A stretch of 64,000 nt of DNA from JACKJP01 sp050249695 (lineage in GTDB: Bacteria > Pseudomonadota > Alphaproteobacteria > Rhizobiales > Tepidamorphaceae), in assembly GCA_050249695.1 (NCBI GenBank), contig JBFWQA010000001.1, positions 558,001-622,000 on the forward strand, given 5' to 3'. Below are positions 1 through 8,629 of the stretch, in pieces. The position numbers and the translations under genes were made by a program. Positions within the stretch are counted from its first letter, which is position 1, and each line of letters starts with the position of its first letter. Below the pieces are notes generated by a model that saw only the letters and a list, made by a program, of their open reading frames with translations, made no database searches and was not told the DNA's origin.

Positions 1-479
1 CCTTCCACGATCATCCGTTCATGCACGATGTCGGTCGAAAACCGGGCCTTCGTTCGCCTGGCCAACCGCAGCACGTGATCTGGCCACCATCCCGAATGGC
101 GCATCCAGCGTCCTAGAAAATGCGATTTGCGCGGCATCTCGTAGCCGTCGGCGGCACCTGATGAAACGGCAGCGACGATTTCGGCCGCGAGATCGGCTGG
201 AACCTGCTCGTCGGCGTCGATGGAGAGAATCCAAGGGCTCGTCGCGAGCGACAGCGCGTGTTGTTTTTGCGGTCCGAAGCCTGGCCAGGCATTGTAGCTC
301 ACCTTCGCGCCGAGCTTCTCCGCCAGCGACTGCGTTCCGTCGGAAGACCCGGAATCGACGACGATGATCTCCTCGCAGAAGGAAAGGCTCCTGATGCACG
401 CCTCGATATGCGCCGCGGCATCCAGCGTGATGATGACGGCGCTGATGCCGGGGCGGGGAGAGGCTTCGTTTGCGTTCAT
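1..479 (-). CDS. Family 2 glycosyltransferase, C-terminal part cut off by window edge
   Basis: This reads as 159 residues from an ATG at 479-477 and runs off the window at base 1. The first 160 residues look like a GT2 (GT-A fold) domain. A beta-strand with AVIITLDAA is followed by VVDSGSSDGT (residues 40-49) and the metal-binding DAD at 88-90. The segment WWPDHVLRLARR (131-142) resembles WaaE/KdtX-like lipopolysaccharide core glycosyltransferases, so transfer of a sugar to LPS or another cell-surface glycan in the cytoplasm is likely, but donor and acceptor cannot be read from sequence. The start overlaps the stop of the upstream kinase gene (ATGA), so the two are probably co-translated. Confidence 0.85.
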   Translation of the reverse strand, partial: MNANEASPRPGISAVIITLDAAAHIEACIRSLSFCEEIIVVDSGSSDGTQSLAEKLGAKVSYNAWPGFGPQKQHALSLATSPWILSIDADEQVPADLAAEIVAAVSSGAADGYEMPRKSHFLGRWMRHSGWWPDHVLRLARRTKARFSTDIVHERMIVE

Positions 480-1390
480 GCGAGCAGCGTCTCATTGAGC
501 GGCTTTGCCGTGAAGCGCGCCATCGCCCGCTCAACATCGGCGCGTTCCGGCACGCTCGCCTCATTGCCGAGATTTTGTATCGCATGCGCCGACGCGGCGC
601 GCGCGTAAAGAAAATGTTCGCGCCAGGGCTTTCTGCGGTCCGTCAGCCAGGACGCGCAATAGGCGCCGTGAAAGACATCGCCGGCACCGTTGGTGTCGAC
701 GACCTGCGCCGTCGGCACGTCGAGGGCGGGCAGATGCGCCGGCTCGGTGCCCTCTTCCTGCCAGATCATGCCCTCCGATCCGAGCGTGACGCCTGCGACC
801 TTCACGCCCTTGCGCCTCAGATAGCCGATCGTCTCCATCGGCCGCTCGTCGCGCGCGCGGCAGAAATCCTCCGAGACGACCGCGACATCGATATTGTCGA
901 GAACGGCGTCGGTGTTCTCGCGCACCGTGCCGCCATCCATCGAGGTCAGAATGCCGGCCGCGCGGCAGGTTCTGGCATAGTGCAGGGCGGCGTCCGGCTG
1001 GTGTCCGTCGATGTGCAGCAACTGGCACTGGTCGAGGCTGAGCTGCGGGAAGGGGTGGAGGTAATGGTCGTCGCGGCACCTCACGATCGCCCGTTTCATG
1101 CCCCGCGGCATGACGAAGGACAGCGCCGAGGCGCGGACTTTGCGGGCGTGGATGGAGACCCGGTAGCGGTCGGCCATGTCGAGGAACATGCGTCCGATCC
1201 AGTCGTCGCCGAGCACGCATAGCAGGTCGGGACGAAAGCCGAGGCGGGCGCATGTGAAAGCGGCGGTGACGGCATTTCCGCCGAAGGCCACCGCATAATC
1301 CTCCGCCACCGTCTTTTCGTCTCCCGTCGGCAGATGATCGACCAGAAACGTGATGTCGATATAGGCTTGGCCGATAAAGAGTGATTCCAT
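476..1390 (-). CDS. PfkB/ribokinase-family sugar kinase
   Basis: 304 residues, the usual length for the family. The N-terminal glycine-rich motif FGGNA (36-40) and the C-terminal PfkB signature VDTNGAGDVF (231-240), with catalytic base Asp238 and its anion-hole glycines, are intact. The enzyme should phosphorylate a sugar or nucleoside hydroxyl with ATP in the cytosol; the exact substrate cannot be told. It overlaps the downstream glycosyltransferase by 4 bases (ATGA), which suggests a two-gene unit. A role in preparing a sugar for that glycosyltransferase is an inference from position only. The ATG at 1390-1388 is the natural start because it leads directly into the first beta strand, ESLFIGQAYID. 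Confidence 0.88.
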   Translation of the reverse strand: MESLFIGQAYIDITFLVDHLPTGDEKTVAEDYAVAFGGNAVTAAFTCARLGFRPDLLCVLGDDWIGRMFLDMADRYRVSIHARKVRASALSFVMPRGMKRAIVRCRDDHYLHPFPQLSLDQCQLLHIDGHQPDAALHYARTCRAAGILTSMDGGTVRENTDAVLDNIDVAVVSEDFCRARDERPMETIGYLRRKGVKVAGVTLGSEGMIWQEEGTEPAHLPALDVPTAQVVDTNGAGDVFHGAYCASWLTDRRKPWREHFLYARAASAHAIQNLGNEASVPERADVERAMARFTAKPLNETLLA

Positions 1391-1585
1391 GAAACGCCGG
1401 TTCCTCGCGAGGGGTCGCTACCCTTCACTTACGTTCATTTGCGCTGGATTTCCACCTGCCTCGGAATGCGCGGAGGGGATGGCAGATTATCTGAAAATAT
1501 TCACCTTAAAATACTTTACGCTGCGTCAGTTACACATTTAGCTGAAGTTAACAAAGCCTCCATATCTTCTCGGGACTGTGGAGAT

Positions 1586-3193
1586 ATGCGAGTGCGGCGA
1601 AACACGCGGAAGATACTGCTGACGGTCCTGCTTGTGGTGGCCATGACCCTCCCGTCGGTGGTCTTCTACCGCTATGTGGGCGCCTATGCGCTGCGCGATT
1701 CGGAAGAGCGGATCGCGGAGATTGGCCGTCGTATGACCACCTTTGCCGAGCAGGTGATCGAGGAGGGACTGGCCGACATGGGCGCGCTCGTCGCGCAGGA
1801 TCTCGCCGCCTGTGGTGCGTCCGCAAGGGACCGCATGGTCTCCGTGCTCGACCGCAATCGCAATGTCAGCCAGATCATCGTGGCGGATCTGCGTGGCCGT
1901 GAAATGTGCAGTTCCTTCCTGCGCCGCCGCACGACGACACAGTTCACACGGGCCAATCGTGAGCCTTCTTCGCCGGAACTGGGCACCATGCAGGGGCTGG
2001 AGGAGGACAAGACCTATGTGGGGCTGCGCCAGTGGATCGACGATGAAACGACCCTGACCTTCGTCTACGCGCCTTCGGCGTTCTATCTGGATATCCTGCC
2101 GGATGCCTGGCGCTCGGCGAGCGACGTGATGCTGCGTCTTGACGACAGGATGCGTTTTTCCATCGCCGAGCCCAGGTCTCATTCCGCCATTGCCGGCGCG
2201 GCCGGTTCCTTTGGCGGGACGATCGACTCGGCCCGTTTTCCACTGGCGATCGAGATACGGGTGGACCAGGACGTCGTCACAAAAGGCTTTGCCCGGCTGC
2301 AGCGGCTCGGCACGGCGGCAATGGCGATCCTTTCCTTGGTAATCGGCAGCTTCGGCGCATTCCTGATCTTCCGGCCGCCGAGCATCGATGAGGATTTGCG
2401 GCAGGCTGTCGACGAGAAGCAGTTCATTCCGTTCTATCAGCCGGTCATCGACCTCGAGAGCGGCCGTCTGGCGGGCTGCGAGGTTCTGGCGAGGCGCCGC
2501 ATGCGGGACGGCACGATCATTTCGCCGCTCCAGTTCATCGATCATCTCGAGCATAACGGGATGATCCTGGACGTCACGCGCATGCTTATGCGCCGCGTGC
2601 GGGCCGATCTCAACGATCTTTGCAGGGAACGGCCGGGAATATACATCTCATTCAATCTGTGTTCGCTGCATTTCCTGGACGATCGCATCGTCCGCGACGT
2701 CAAGGCGATCTTCGGCGGCAGCGACATCGGGTACAGTCGCCTTGTTTTCGAGATCACGGAGCGGCTGCCGTTGGACGACCTGGAAACGGCCAGGAAGGTC
2801 GTCGCCGCGCTCCAGAGGCTGGGTTGCAAGATTGCGCTCGACGATGCCGGCACAGGTCACGCCGGCCTCGCCATCCTTCAGCAGATTCCCTTCGACGTTA
2901 TCAAGATCGACAAGTTCTTCGTCGATACGATCACGGCGGGGGCCAACGAGACTCCGATCATCGACACGATCATTTCATTGGGTCGCACCCTCAAAAAGGT
3001 CATCGTGGCGGAGGGTGTGGAGAATATGGCGCAACTCGCTCATCTGCGCGCGCGCGGGCTGAGGCTGGCGCAGGGCTACCTCTTTTCGCCGCCTCTGCCG
3101 CCCAGGGCCTTTGTCCGGCTCGGGCGGCAATTGGGCAGATCCGCGGATCAAGCCGACGAAATGGCGGAAGAGTCTCGTCTCGGGGCCGCCTGA
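1586..3193 (+). CDS. CSS-motif sensor with EAL c-di-GMP phosphodiesterase domain
   Basis: 535 residues from the ATG at 1586. The open frame extends upstream to a TTG at 1439, but the inner ATG leads straight into a basic stretch and a membrane helix (about 10-30). A periplasmic domain (about 31-240) contains Cys76 and the Cys-Ser-Ser motif at 108-110 that names the CSS family. A second helix lies at 242-262 and a cytoplasmic EAL domain at 275-515. The catalytic set appears complete: EVLAR Glu299, Asn357, Glu389, the Asp pair 419-420 (DDAGTG in place of the common DDFGTG), Lys440, Glu476 and Gln496. It should therefore hydrolyse c-di-GMP to pGpG. In enterobacterial CSS-EAL proteins the cysteines make activity respond to periplasmic redox state; applying this here is inference. 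Confidence 0.85.
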   Translation: MRVRRNTRKILLTVLLVVAMTLPSVVFYRYVGAYALRDSEERIAEIGRRMTTFAEQVIEEGLADMGALVAQDLAACGASARDRMVSVLDRNRNVSQIIVADLRGREMCSSFLRRRTTTQFTRANREPSSPELGTMQGLEEDKTYVGLRQWIDDETTLTFVYAPSAFYLDILPDAWRSASDVMLRLDDRMRFSIAEPRSHSAIAGAAGSFGGTIDSARFPLAIEIRVDQDVVTKGFARLQRLGTAAMAILSLVIGSFGAFLIFRPPSIDEDLRQAVDEKQFIPFYQPVIDLESGRLAGCEVLARRRMRDGTIISPLQFIDHLEHNGMILDVTRMLMRRVRADLNDLCRERPGIYISFNLCSLHFLDDRIVRDVKAIFGGSDIGYSRLVFEITERLPLDDLETARKVVAALQRLGCKIALDDAGTGHAGLAILQQIPFDVIKIDKFFVDTITAGANETPIIDTIISLGRTLKKVIVAEGVENMAQLAHLRARGLRLAQGYLFSPPLPPRAFVRLGRQLGRSADQADEMAEESRLGAA

Positions 3194-3449
3194 GGCTTCA
3201 ATCATCCTGCGAGGCGCTCCCCCCAGCGCACTGAAATGATTCCGCTTTGCCGGCCGCCCTGAATCGCTTGCCCGGCGCCGATCCCATGCGTTCACAGAAG
3301 AATGGCGGCTCTCGCCTGGAGAACCGCCAGTTGCCAACCAAGGGAGGTTACAACCTACTACTTCCCCCGGAAAAGACGCCCGGGCCCGATACGCCGGGTA
3401 AGGCCCCAAGGCGCGGTCGATGGATGTCCCGCGCCTTGCGGCAATCGTT

Positions 3450-6400
3450 TTACGAGCAGCCGCTGGTCGAGCCGCAGGTATCGCACTTCAGGCAGGTGCC
3501 ATTGCGTACCATGGTGAAATTGCCGCATTCGCCGCACGATTCGCCCTCGTAGCCTTTCATCCGGGCCTCCGCCATGCGTTTTGCGACTTCCGCTTCGGGC
3601 GAGGGCTCTGCCTTGCCGGTCTGCGGTTCCGTTTCAGCCTTCAGTGCCGTCGCGGTTCGTCCCGAAAGGGCTTGCGCGCGCGCCTGAAGGGCGCCGATGG
3701 GTCCCTTGGCCGGAGAGGCGGCTTTCGCCACACCTTCGGTCGCGCCGCCGTGGACGACGGTCAGCTTGTCGCTCATCTTGCCGCGCACCAGGCCGGTGGA
3801 GACGTATTTCGCAGCTTCCGGCAGGGGCGGGCGGCTCGTCTCCCCAACGCCGGCGCCGAGCGCGGTGGAGCCGCTTTCCTCCGGCTTCACATGAGCAAGG
3901 TCGTGGCGGCTGAGATACGACACCGCCAGTTCACGGAAGATGTAGTCGAGGATCGATGTCGCGTTCTTGATCGCCTCGTTGCCCTGAACCATGCCCGCAG
4001 GCTCGAAGCGGGTGAAGGTGAAGGCATCGACGAACTCGTCGAGCGGCACGCCATATTGCAGGCCGAGCGAGATGGCGATGGCGAAGTTGTTCATCAGGCT
4101 GCGGAAGGCGGCGCCTTCCTTGTGCATATCGATGAAGATCTCGCCGAGACGTCCGTCCTCGTATTCGCCGGTTCTCAGATAGACCTTGTGACCGCCGACG
4201 ATGGCTTTCTGCGTATAGCCCTTGCGGCGATGGGGAAGCTTCTCGCGCTCCTGCTTGATGCGTTCCTGGATGACCTGTTCGACGACACGCTCGACCACGC
4301 GGTCGGCCATCGCGGCCGCGCGCTGCTGCGCCGGCTTGTCCGCGGCCATTTCCTCCAGTGCCTCTTCCTGCTCGTCCTCGTCGTCGGCGAGGAGCTGGGC
4401 GTTCAGCGGCTGCGACAGCTTGGAGCCGTCGCGATAAAGGGCGTTGGCCTTCAGCGCCAGTTTCCAGGACAGCATGTAGGCGTCCTTGCAATCCTCCACA
4501 GAGGCATCGTTGGGCATGTTGATCGTCTTGGAGATCGCACCGGAGATGAAGGGCTGCGCTGCCGCCATCATGTGAATGTGGCTGTCAGTCGACAGGAAGC
4601 GCTTGCCGATGCGGCCGCACGGGTTGGCGCAGTCGAACACCGGCAGGTGCTCGTCCTTCAGATGCGGCGCGCCTTCCAGCGTCATTGCCCCGCAGCAGTA
4701 GAGATTGGCCGCCTCGATGTCTTTCCTGGAAAAGCCGATCGCGGCCAGCAGGTCGAGATTGGCGTCGGCCAGCTGCTCTTCCGTCAGCTTCAGCACGTCG
4801 CGGCAGAAGTCGTCGCCCAGCGTCCATCGGTTGAAGGCGAACTTGATGTCGAAGGCCGACGTCAGCGCCTTTTCCACTGCCTCGATCTTCCTGTCGTCGA
4901 AGCCCTTGGCCCTGAGCGCGGCGTGGTTGATGCCCGGCGCCTTGTCCAGCGAGCCGCGGCCGACCGCATAATCGGCGATGTCGCGGATCTCGCCGTCGTC
5001 ATAACCGAGCGTGCGGAGCGCTTCCGGCACGGCGCGGTTGATGATCTTGAAGTAGCCGCCGCCGGCGAGCTTCTTGAATTTCACCAGTGCGAAGTCGGGC
5101 TCGATACCGGTCGTATCGCAATCCATGACGAGGCCGATCGTGCCGGTCGGTGCGATGACGCTGACCTGCGCATTGCGGTAGCCATGCTCTTCGCCGAGCG
5201 CCAGCGCCTTCTCCCATGCGGCCACGGCGTGCTCGACAAGGTGGCGGTCGGTGCAGGCGTCGTGATCGAGCGGCACGGGGGGAATGTTCAGCCCCTCATA
5301 GCCCCCCGCTTCGCCGCGCGCGGCGCGGGCATGGTTGCGGATGACCCGCAGCATGTGCTCGCGGTTCGGCTCATAGCCGGGGAACGCGCCGAGCTCGCCC
5401 GCCATTTCGGCGCTCGTCGCATAGGCTACGCCGGTCATGATGGCGGTGATCGCGCCGGCGATCGCACGGCCCTCGGCGGAGTCGTAGGGCAGGCCGGACG
5501 ACATCAGCAGGCCGCCGATATTGGCATAGCCGAGGCCCAGCGTGCGGTAGCGATAGGAAAGCTCGGCGATGTTGCGCGAGGGGAACTGCGCCATCAGCAC
5601 CGAGATTTCCAGCACGACCGTCCACAACCGAGTCGCATGCTCAAAGGCGTGGATATCGAACTTCTTGGCCGCGTCGCGGAACTGCAGCAGGTTCAGCGAG
5701 GCCAGATTGCAGGCCGTGTCGTCAAGGAACATGTATTCCGAGCACGGGTTGGAGGCGCGGATATCGCCCGAGGCCTTGCAGGTGTGCCAGTCGTTGATCG
5801 TCGTGTGGAACTGGATGCCCGGATCGGCGGACGCCCACGCGGCGTGGCCGATCTGCTCCCAGAGCTCCTTGGCCTTCAGCGTCTTGTGGACCTTGCCGTC
5901 GCGGCGGTTGGTCAGGTTCCAGTCGCCGTCGTTCTCGACCGCCTCCAGGAAGGCGTCGTCGACGCGCACGGAATTGTTCGAGTTCTGGCCGGACACGGTC
6001 AGATAGGCTTCCGAATCCCAGTCGAGATTATAGGTCTCGAACTCGATCCTGGTGTAGCCCTGCTGCGCGAACTGGATGACCCGCTTGATGTAGTTTTCCG
6101 GGATCATCGCCTTCTTGGCGGCTCGGATTTCACGCTTCAGCGCAGGGTTTTTCACCGGGTCGAAGCAATCGCCGTCAGGCCCGTCGCAATTGACGCAGGC
6201 CTTCATGATGGCGTTGAGATGCTGGGCGCAGAGCTTGGAGCCGGCGACCATCGCGGCCACCTTCTGCTCTTCGCGCACCTTCCAGTTGATGTACTGCTCG
6301 ATATCGGGGTGATCGACGTCGACGACGACCATCTTGGCCGCCCGGCGCGTCGTACCTCCCGACTTGATGGCGCCGGCCGCGCGATCGCCGATCTTCAGGA

Positions 6401-7169
6401 AGCTCATCAGGCCGGAAGACTTGCCCCCGCCGGAAAGGCGCTCGCCTTCGCCGCGCAGGCTGGAGAAATTGGTGCCGGTGCCCGAGCCGTATTTGAACAG
6501 GCGTGCCTCGCGCACCCACAGGTCCATGATCCCGTTCTCGTTGACGAGATCGTCCTCGACGGACTGGATGAAGCAGGCGTGCGGCTGCGGGTGCTCGTAG
6601 GCGCTGGCCGAGCGGACCATCTTGCCGCTTTCGAAATCGACGTAGAAATGGCCCTGGCTCGGACCGTCGATGCCATAGGCCCAATGCAGGCCGGTATTGA
6701 ACCATTGCGGGCTGTTGGGCGCGCATTTCTGCGTGGCGAGCATGTAGGCGATCTCGTCGAAGAAGGCGCGGGCGTCCTCTTCGCTCTCGAAATAGCCGCC
6801 CTTCCAGCCCCAGTAGGTCCAGGTGCCAGCGAGACGGTCGAATACCTGCCGGGAATCGCGTTCCGGTCCGTAGCGCTCGGCCTCGGGCAGCTTCTTCAGC
6901 GCCTTCTCGTCGGGAACGGCCCGCCACAGCCAGGACGGAACCGTCTCTTCTTCCACGCGCTTGAGGATCGCGGGGACGCCGGCCTTGCGGAAATATTTCT
7001 GCGCCAGGATATCGCTGGCCACCTGGGACCAGGTCGAGGGCACAAGGATGTTGTCGAGCTTGAAGACGATGGAGCCATCCGGATTGCGGATTTCGCTCGT
7101 CGTCGTACGGAACTCGATTCCTTCATAGGCCGATTGGCCTTCACGCGTATACCGGCGCTCAATCCGCAT
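3450..7169 (-). CDS. nrdJ: Class II (adenosylcobalamin-dependent) ribonucleotide reductase
   Basis: 1239 residues, the size of the long rhizobial NrdJ type. It reduces ribonucleotides to deoxyribonucleotides with a thiyl radical generated from coenzyme B12, so it works with or without oxygen. Visible motifs: HACFI with Cys199 and ACNLASLN with Cys487 as the likely redox pair, and SNPCSE (473-478) with the radical Cys476 and Glu478. PTGTIG and DCDTTGIEPDFAL lie in the C-terminal half of the barrel. The tail holds four cysteines in CGECGNF and CLKCDTCG, a zinc-ribbon-like or disulfide-shuttling end typical of this subclass. The ribosome site before ATG 7169 (GGAAAG, about 12 nt away) is only moderate. 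Two NrdR-box-like sites lie upstream at 7488-7534. No class I genes are in the window. Confidence 0.96.
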   Translation of the reverse strand: MRIERRYTREGQSAYEGIEFRTTTSEIRNPDGSIVFKLDNILVPSTWSQVASDILAQKYFRKAGVPAILKRVEEETVPSWLWRAVPDEKALKKLPEAERYGPERDSRQVFDRLAGTWTYWGWKGGYFESEEDARAFFDEIAYMLATQKCAPNSPQWFNTGLHWAYGIDGPSQGHFYVDFESGKMVRSASAYEHPQPHACFIQSVEDDLVNENGIMDLWVREARLFKYGSGTGTNFSSLRGEGERLSGGGKSSGLMSFLKIGDRAAGAIKSGGTTRRAAKMVVVDVDHPDIEQYINWKVREEQKVAAMVAGSKLCAQHLNAIMKACVNCDGPDGDCFDPVKNPALKREIRAAKKAMIPENYIKRVIQFAQQGYTRIEFETYNLDWDSEAYLTVSGQNSNNSVRVDDAFLEAVENDGDWNLTNRRDGKVHKTLKAKELWEQIGHAAWASADPGIQFHTTINDWHTCKASGDIRASNPCSEYMFLDDTACNLASLNLLQFRDAAKKFDIHAFEHATRLWTVVLEISVLMAQFPSRNIAELSYRYRTLGLGYANIGGLLMSSGLPYDSAEGRAIAGAITAIMTGVAYATSAEMAGELGAFPGYEPNREHMLRVIRNHARAARGEAGGYEGLNIPPVPLDHDACTDRHLVEHAVAAWEKALALGEEHGYRNAQVSVIAPTGTIGLVMDCDTTGIEPDFALVKFKKLAGGGYFKIINRAVPEALRTLGYDDGEIRDIADYAVGRGSLDKAPGINHAALRAKGFDDRKIEAVEKALTSAFDIKFAFNRWTLGDDFCRDVLKLTEEQLADANLDLLAAIGFSRKDIEAANLYCCGAMTLEGAPHLKDEHLPVFDCANPCGRIGKRFLSTDSHIHMMAAAQPFISGAISKTINMPNDASVEDCKDAYMLSWKLALKANALYRDGSKLSQPLNAQLLADDEDEQEEALEEMAADKPAQQRAAAMADRVVERVVEQVIQERIKQEREKLPHRRKGYTQKAIVGGHKVYLRTGEYEDGRLGEIFIDMHKEGAAFRSLMNNFAIAISLGLQYGVPLDEFVDAFTFTRFEPAGMVQGNEAIKNATSILDYIFRELAVSYLSRHDLAHVKPEESGSTALGAGVGETSRPPLPEAAKYVSTGLVRGKMSDKLTVVHGGATEGVAKAASPAKGPIGALQARAQALSGRTATALKAETEPQTGKAEPSPEAEVAKRMAEARMKGYEGESCGECGNFTMVRNGTCLKCDTCGSTSGCS

Positions 7170-7487
7170 AATTCAATGTCTTTCCATTCTTGCGCACGAC
7201 AGTCGCCGCGCGGGGCCTAGGTTCACGACCTGGCCTCCTGTCCCCAATATTTAATGTTTAACGCCCACCCCACAAAGCCGTTCGCGTGTTGCTTCCGCAT
7301 ACGGCCCCGCCATCTGCTCTGTGGCATCCGACGGATTGTCGTCCCTGCATCCTGCGCCGCCGACACCTTTTCGTGGCCCCCGGTGCCTGAATGGCCGGTT
7401 CCCGAGGGGCTGGTGTCTTCACCGTCCTGTCACTGAGATGACATCTTTACGCGATGTCAGGGTCAAGGTGGACGAGTCGGTTGGCGT

Positions 7488-7503
7488 CGTCAATATGTAG
7501 TGC
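7488..7503 (-). promoter_or_regulatory. NrdR box 1 upstream of nrdJ
   Basis: The 16 bases cgtCAATATGTAGTGc match the published NrdR-box consensus acaCwAtATaTwGtgt at nearly every core position (C4, w5, A6, t7, A8, T9, T11, w12, G13, t14, g15). NrdR is a zinc-finger/ATP-cone repressor of ribonucleotide reductase genes, and it is encoded in this same window. The match was made by eye and is not a scored hit. Confidence 0.72.
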
Positions 7504-7518
7504 GTCCCGGTAAAGAAA

Positions 7519-7534
7519 TCCCTAAATGTTGAGT
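7519..7534 (-). promoter_or_regulatory. NrdR box 2 upstream of nrdJ
   Basis: The stretch CTAAATGTTGAGT (7522-7534) matches the second half and core of the NrdR consensus, with two mismatches in the core. Its fixed C lies exactly 31 bases from that of box 1, about three helical turns. That is the spacing known for paired NrdR boxes, which place two repressor units on the same DNA face. The spacing makes a chance match less likely than either box alone would suggest. Confidence 0.7.
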
Positions 7535-7803
7535 CGACAGCCTGTGGATTCCGGGGATTGAGCGGGATTTCTCGAAGTCCGGTAAGCCGGATGCTGCCCC
7601 GCGTCCCATGGATCATGGCCCGATTCGCCGGGCCTGTGGATTCGCTTTCTCGGGGAAAGTGCGGCGGTCGCGCCGATTCGGGGGATAAACTCCCGGCAAC
7701 CCGCGCAGCCGCCAATTCGATTCAAATTCTATTCACATTCGCAAAGCGCCTTTAAAGCGCGCATGCCTAACGTGCCCCTTGTCATTCTACCGGGGGCCTT
7801 CCT

Positions 7804-8505
7804 GTGACGAAGCATCATCTTGCCTACGGCATGCCGCTGAGCGAACTCGACGTGGTGATTGTCGATGACCATCGCGGCACGCAGGCCATGCTGCGCTCGA
7901 TGCTCTCGGTATTCCGCGTGGCCCGCATACGCATCTTCGACAATGGCGCGGACGCCCTTCGCTCCATGACGGTGGAGCCGCCCTCGGTCCTGATCATCGA
8001 CTGGGAGATGCGGCCGATGAGCGGGCTGCGCCTGATTTCCATCATGCGCCACGAGAAGATGCATCCCTTGTGTCTGGTGCCGGCGCTCATGGTCACCGCC
8101 CATGCTTCGCTGCCGATGATCGAGAAGGCCTTCGCCGGCGGCATCCATCACATGCTCGTCAAGCCGATCGCGCCGGCGCGCCTGATGCAGCGCCTGACCT
8201 GGCTCACCCAGGACGCGCGCCAGATGGTGCATGAGGGCGACCGCTGGCGGATCGAAGGCGTGGATGAGGTGATAGAGAAGCGAATCAGACCGCTTCGCAA
8301 CACGGTGCTGATGGAACGGCTCCTGCCGCGGGGCGATGGAGAAGACAGGGAAAACGAGGTGATCGAGACCATCGTCGACCCCACGCCCGCGGTCGAGGTT
8401 CCCGCCGTGCCGCCCACCCAGGTCAAGGTGAGACGGCCGGTCGCGCGCGCGCCGCAGGCGGCGGCGAAGGCAAGGTCGTCGCGCTGGCACGGCTGGCGTC
8501 TCTAG
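7804..8505 (+). CDS. Stand-alone response-regulator receiver protein
   Basis: 233 residues from a GTG at 7804. Residues about 15-135 form a CheY-like receiver: VVIVDDH holds the acidic pair, IIDWEMRPMSG the phospho-acceptor Asp, VTAHAS the switch Thr and LVKPI the conserved Lys. After this come about 90 residues of charged, Pro-rich and Arg/Ala-rich sequence ending in RSSRWHGWRL, with no recognisable DNA-binding or enzymatic output domain. No histidine kinase is adjacent, so the partner is unknown. It may act by protein-protein contact, as single-domain receivers do in rhizobial signalling. The basic tail could bind nucleic acid or membrane, which is inference. Confidence 0.85.
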   Translation: MTKHHLAYGMPLSELDVVIVDDHRGTQAMLRSMLSVFRVARIRIFDNGADALRSMTVEPPSVLIIDWEMRPMSGLRLISIMRHEKMHPLCLVPALMVTAHASLPMIEKAFAGGIHHMLVKPIAPARLMQRLTWLTQDARQMVHEGDRWRIEGVDEVIEKRIRPLRNTVLMERLLPRGDGEDRENEVIETIVDPTPAVEVPAVPPTQVKVRRPVARAPQAAAKARSSRWHGWRL

Positions 8506-8629
8506 GTCGTGGACGCATGGCCGGCTAGGAGCCTGGCATGCGCGCAATTCGCCGGTCGGGGGTGGACAAAGGACAACCCCCGGCGTCATAGTCGCGCCCG
8601 TCATTTCCGGCGGAGCAAATGGACATCCG

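Larger units (their letters stand above)
7170..7803. other. Divergent intergenic region with nrdJ leader and NrdR sites
   Basis: 634 bases without a convincing gene separate nrdJ (minus) from a receiver-domain gene (plus). Bases 7488-7534 hold two NrdR-box-like sites. Between them and the nrdJ start lie 318 bases that would be transcribed as leader if the promoter sits at the boxes. I looked for a cobalamin riboswitch there, because the enzyme needs B12, and did not find the B12 box or the conserved core. Bases 7535-7803 must hold the promoter of the receiver gene; I see only a direct repeat AAAGCGC at 7743 and 7754. Short open frames in the region lack ribosome sites and family features. Confidence 0.6.

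Noticed and set aside
1439..1585. N-terminal extension of the EAL protein from a TTG
   Set aside because: It would put 49 non-conserved residues before the membrane helix; the inner ATG at 1586 is better placed.
3420..7220. 1266-codon open frame on the plus strand opposite nrdJ
   Set aside because: It is the codon-phase mirror of a high-GC gene: few stops arise opposite biased third positions. The translation is Arg/Leu/Val/His-rich, without domains, and nrdJ has all catalytic motifs on the other strand.
7201..7440. Possible cobalamin riboswitch in the nrdJ leader
   Set aside because: The minus strand has GGACAGGAGGCCAGG-like sequence, but the B12 box and the GCCACTG core are not present in order.
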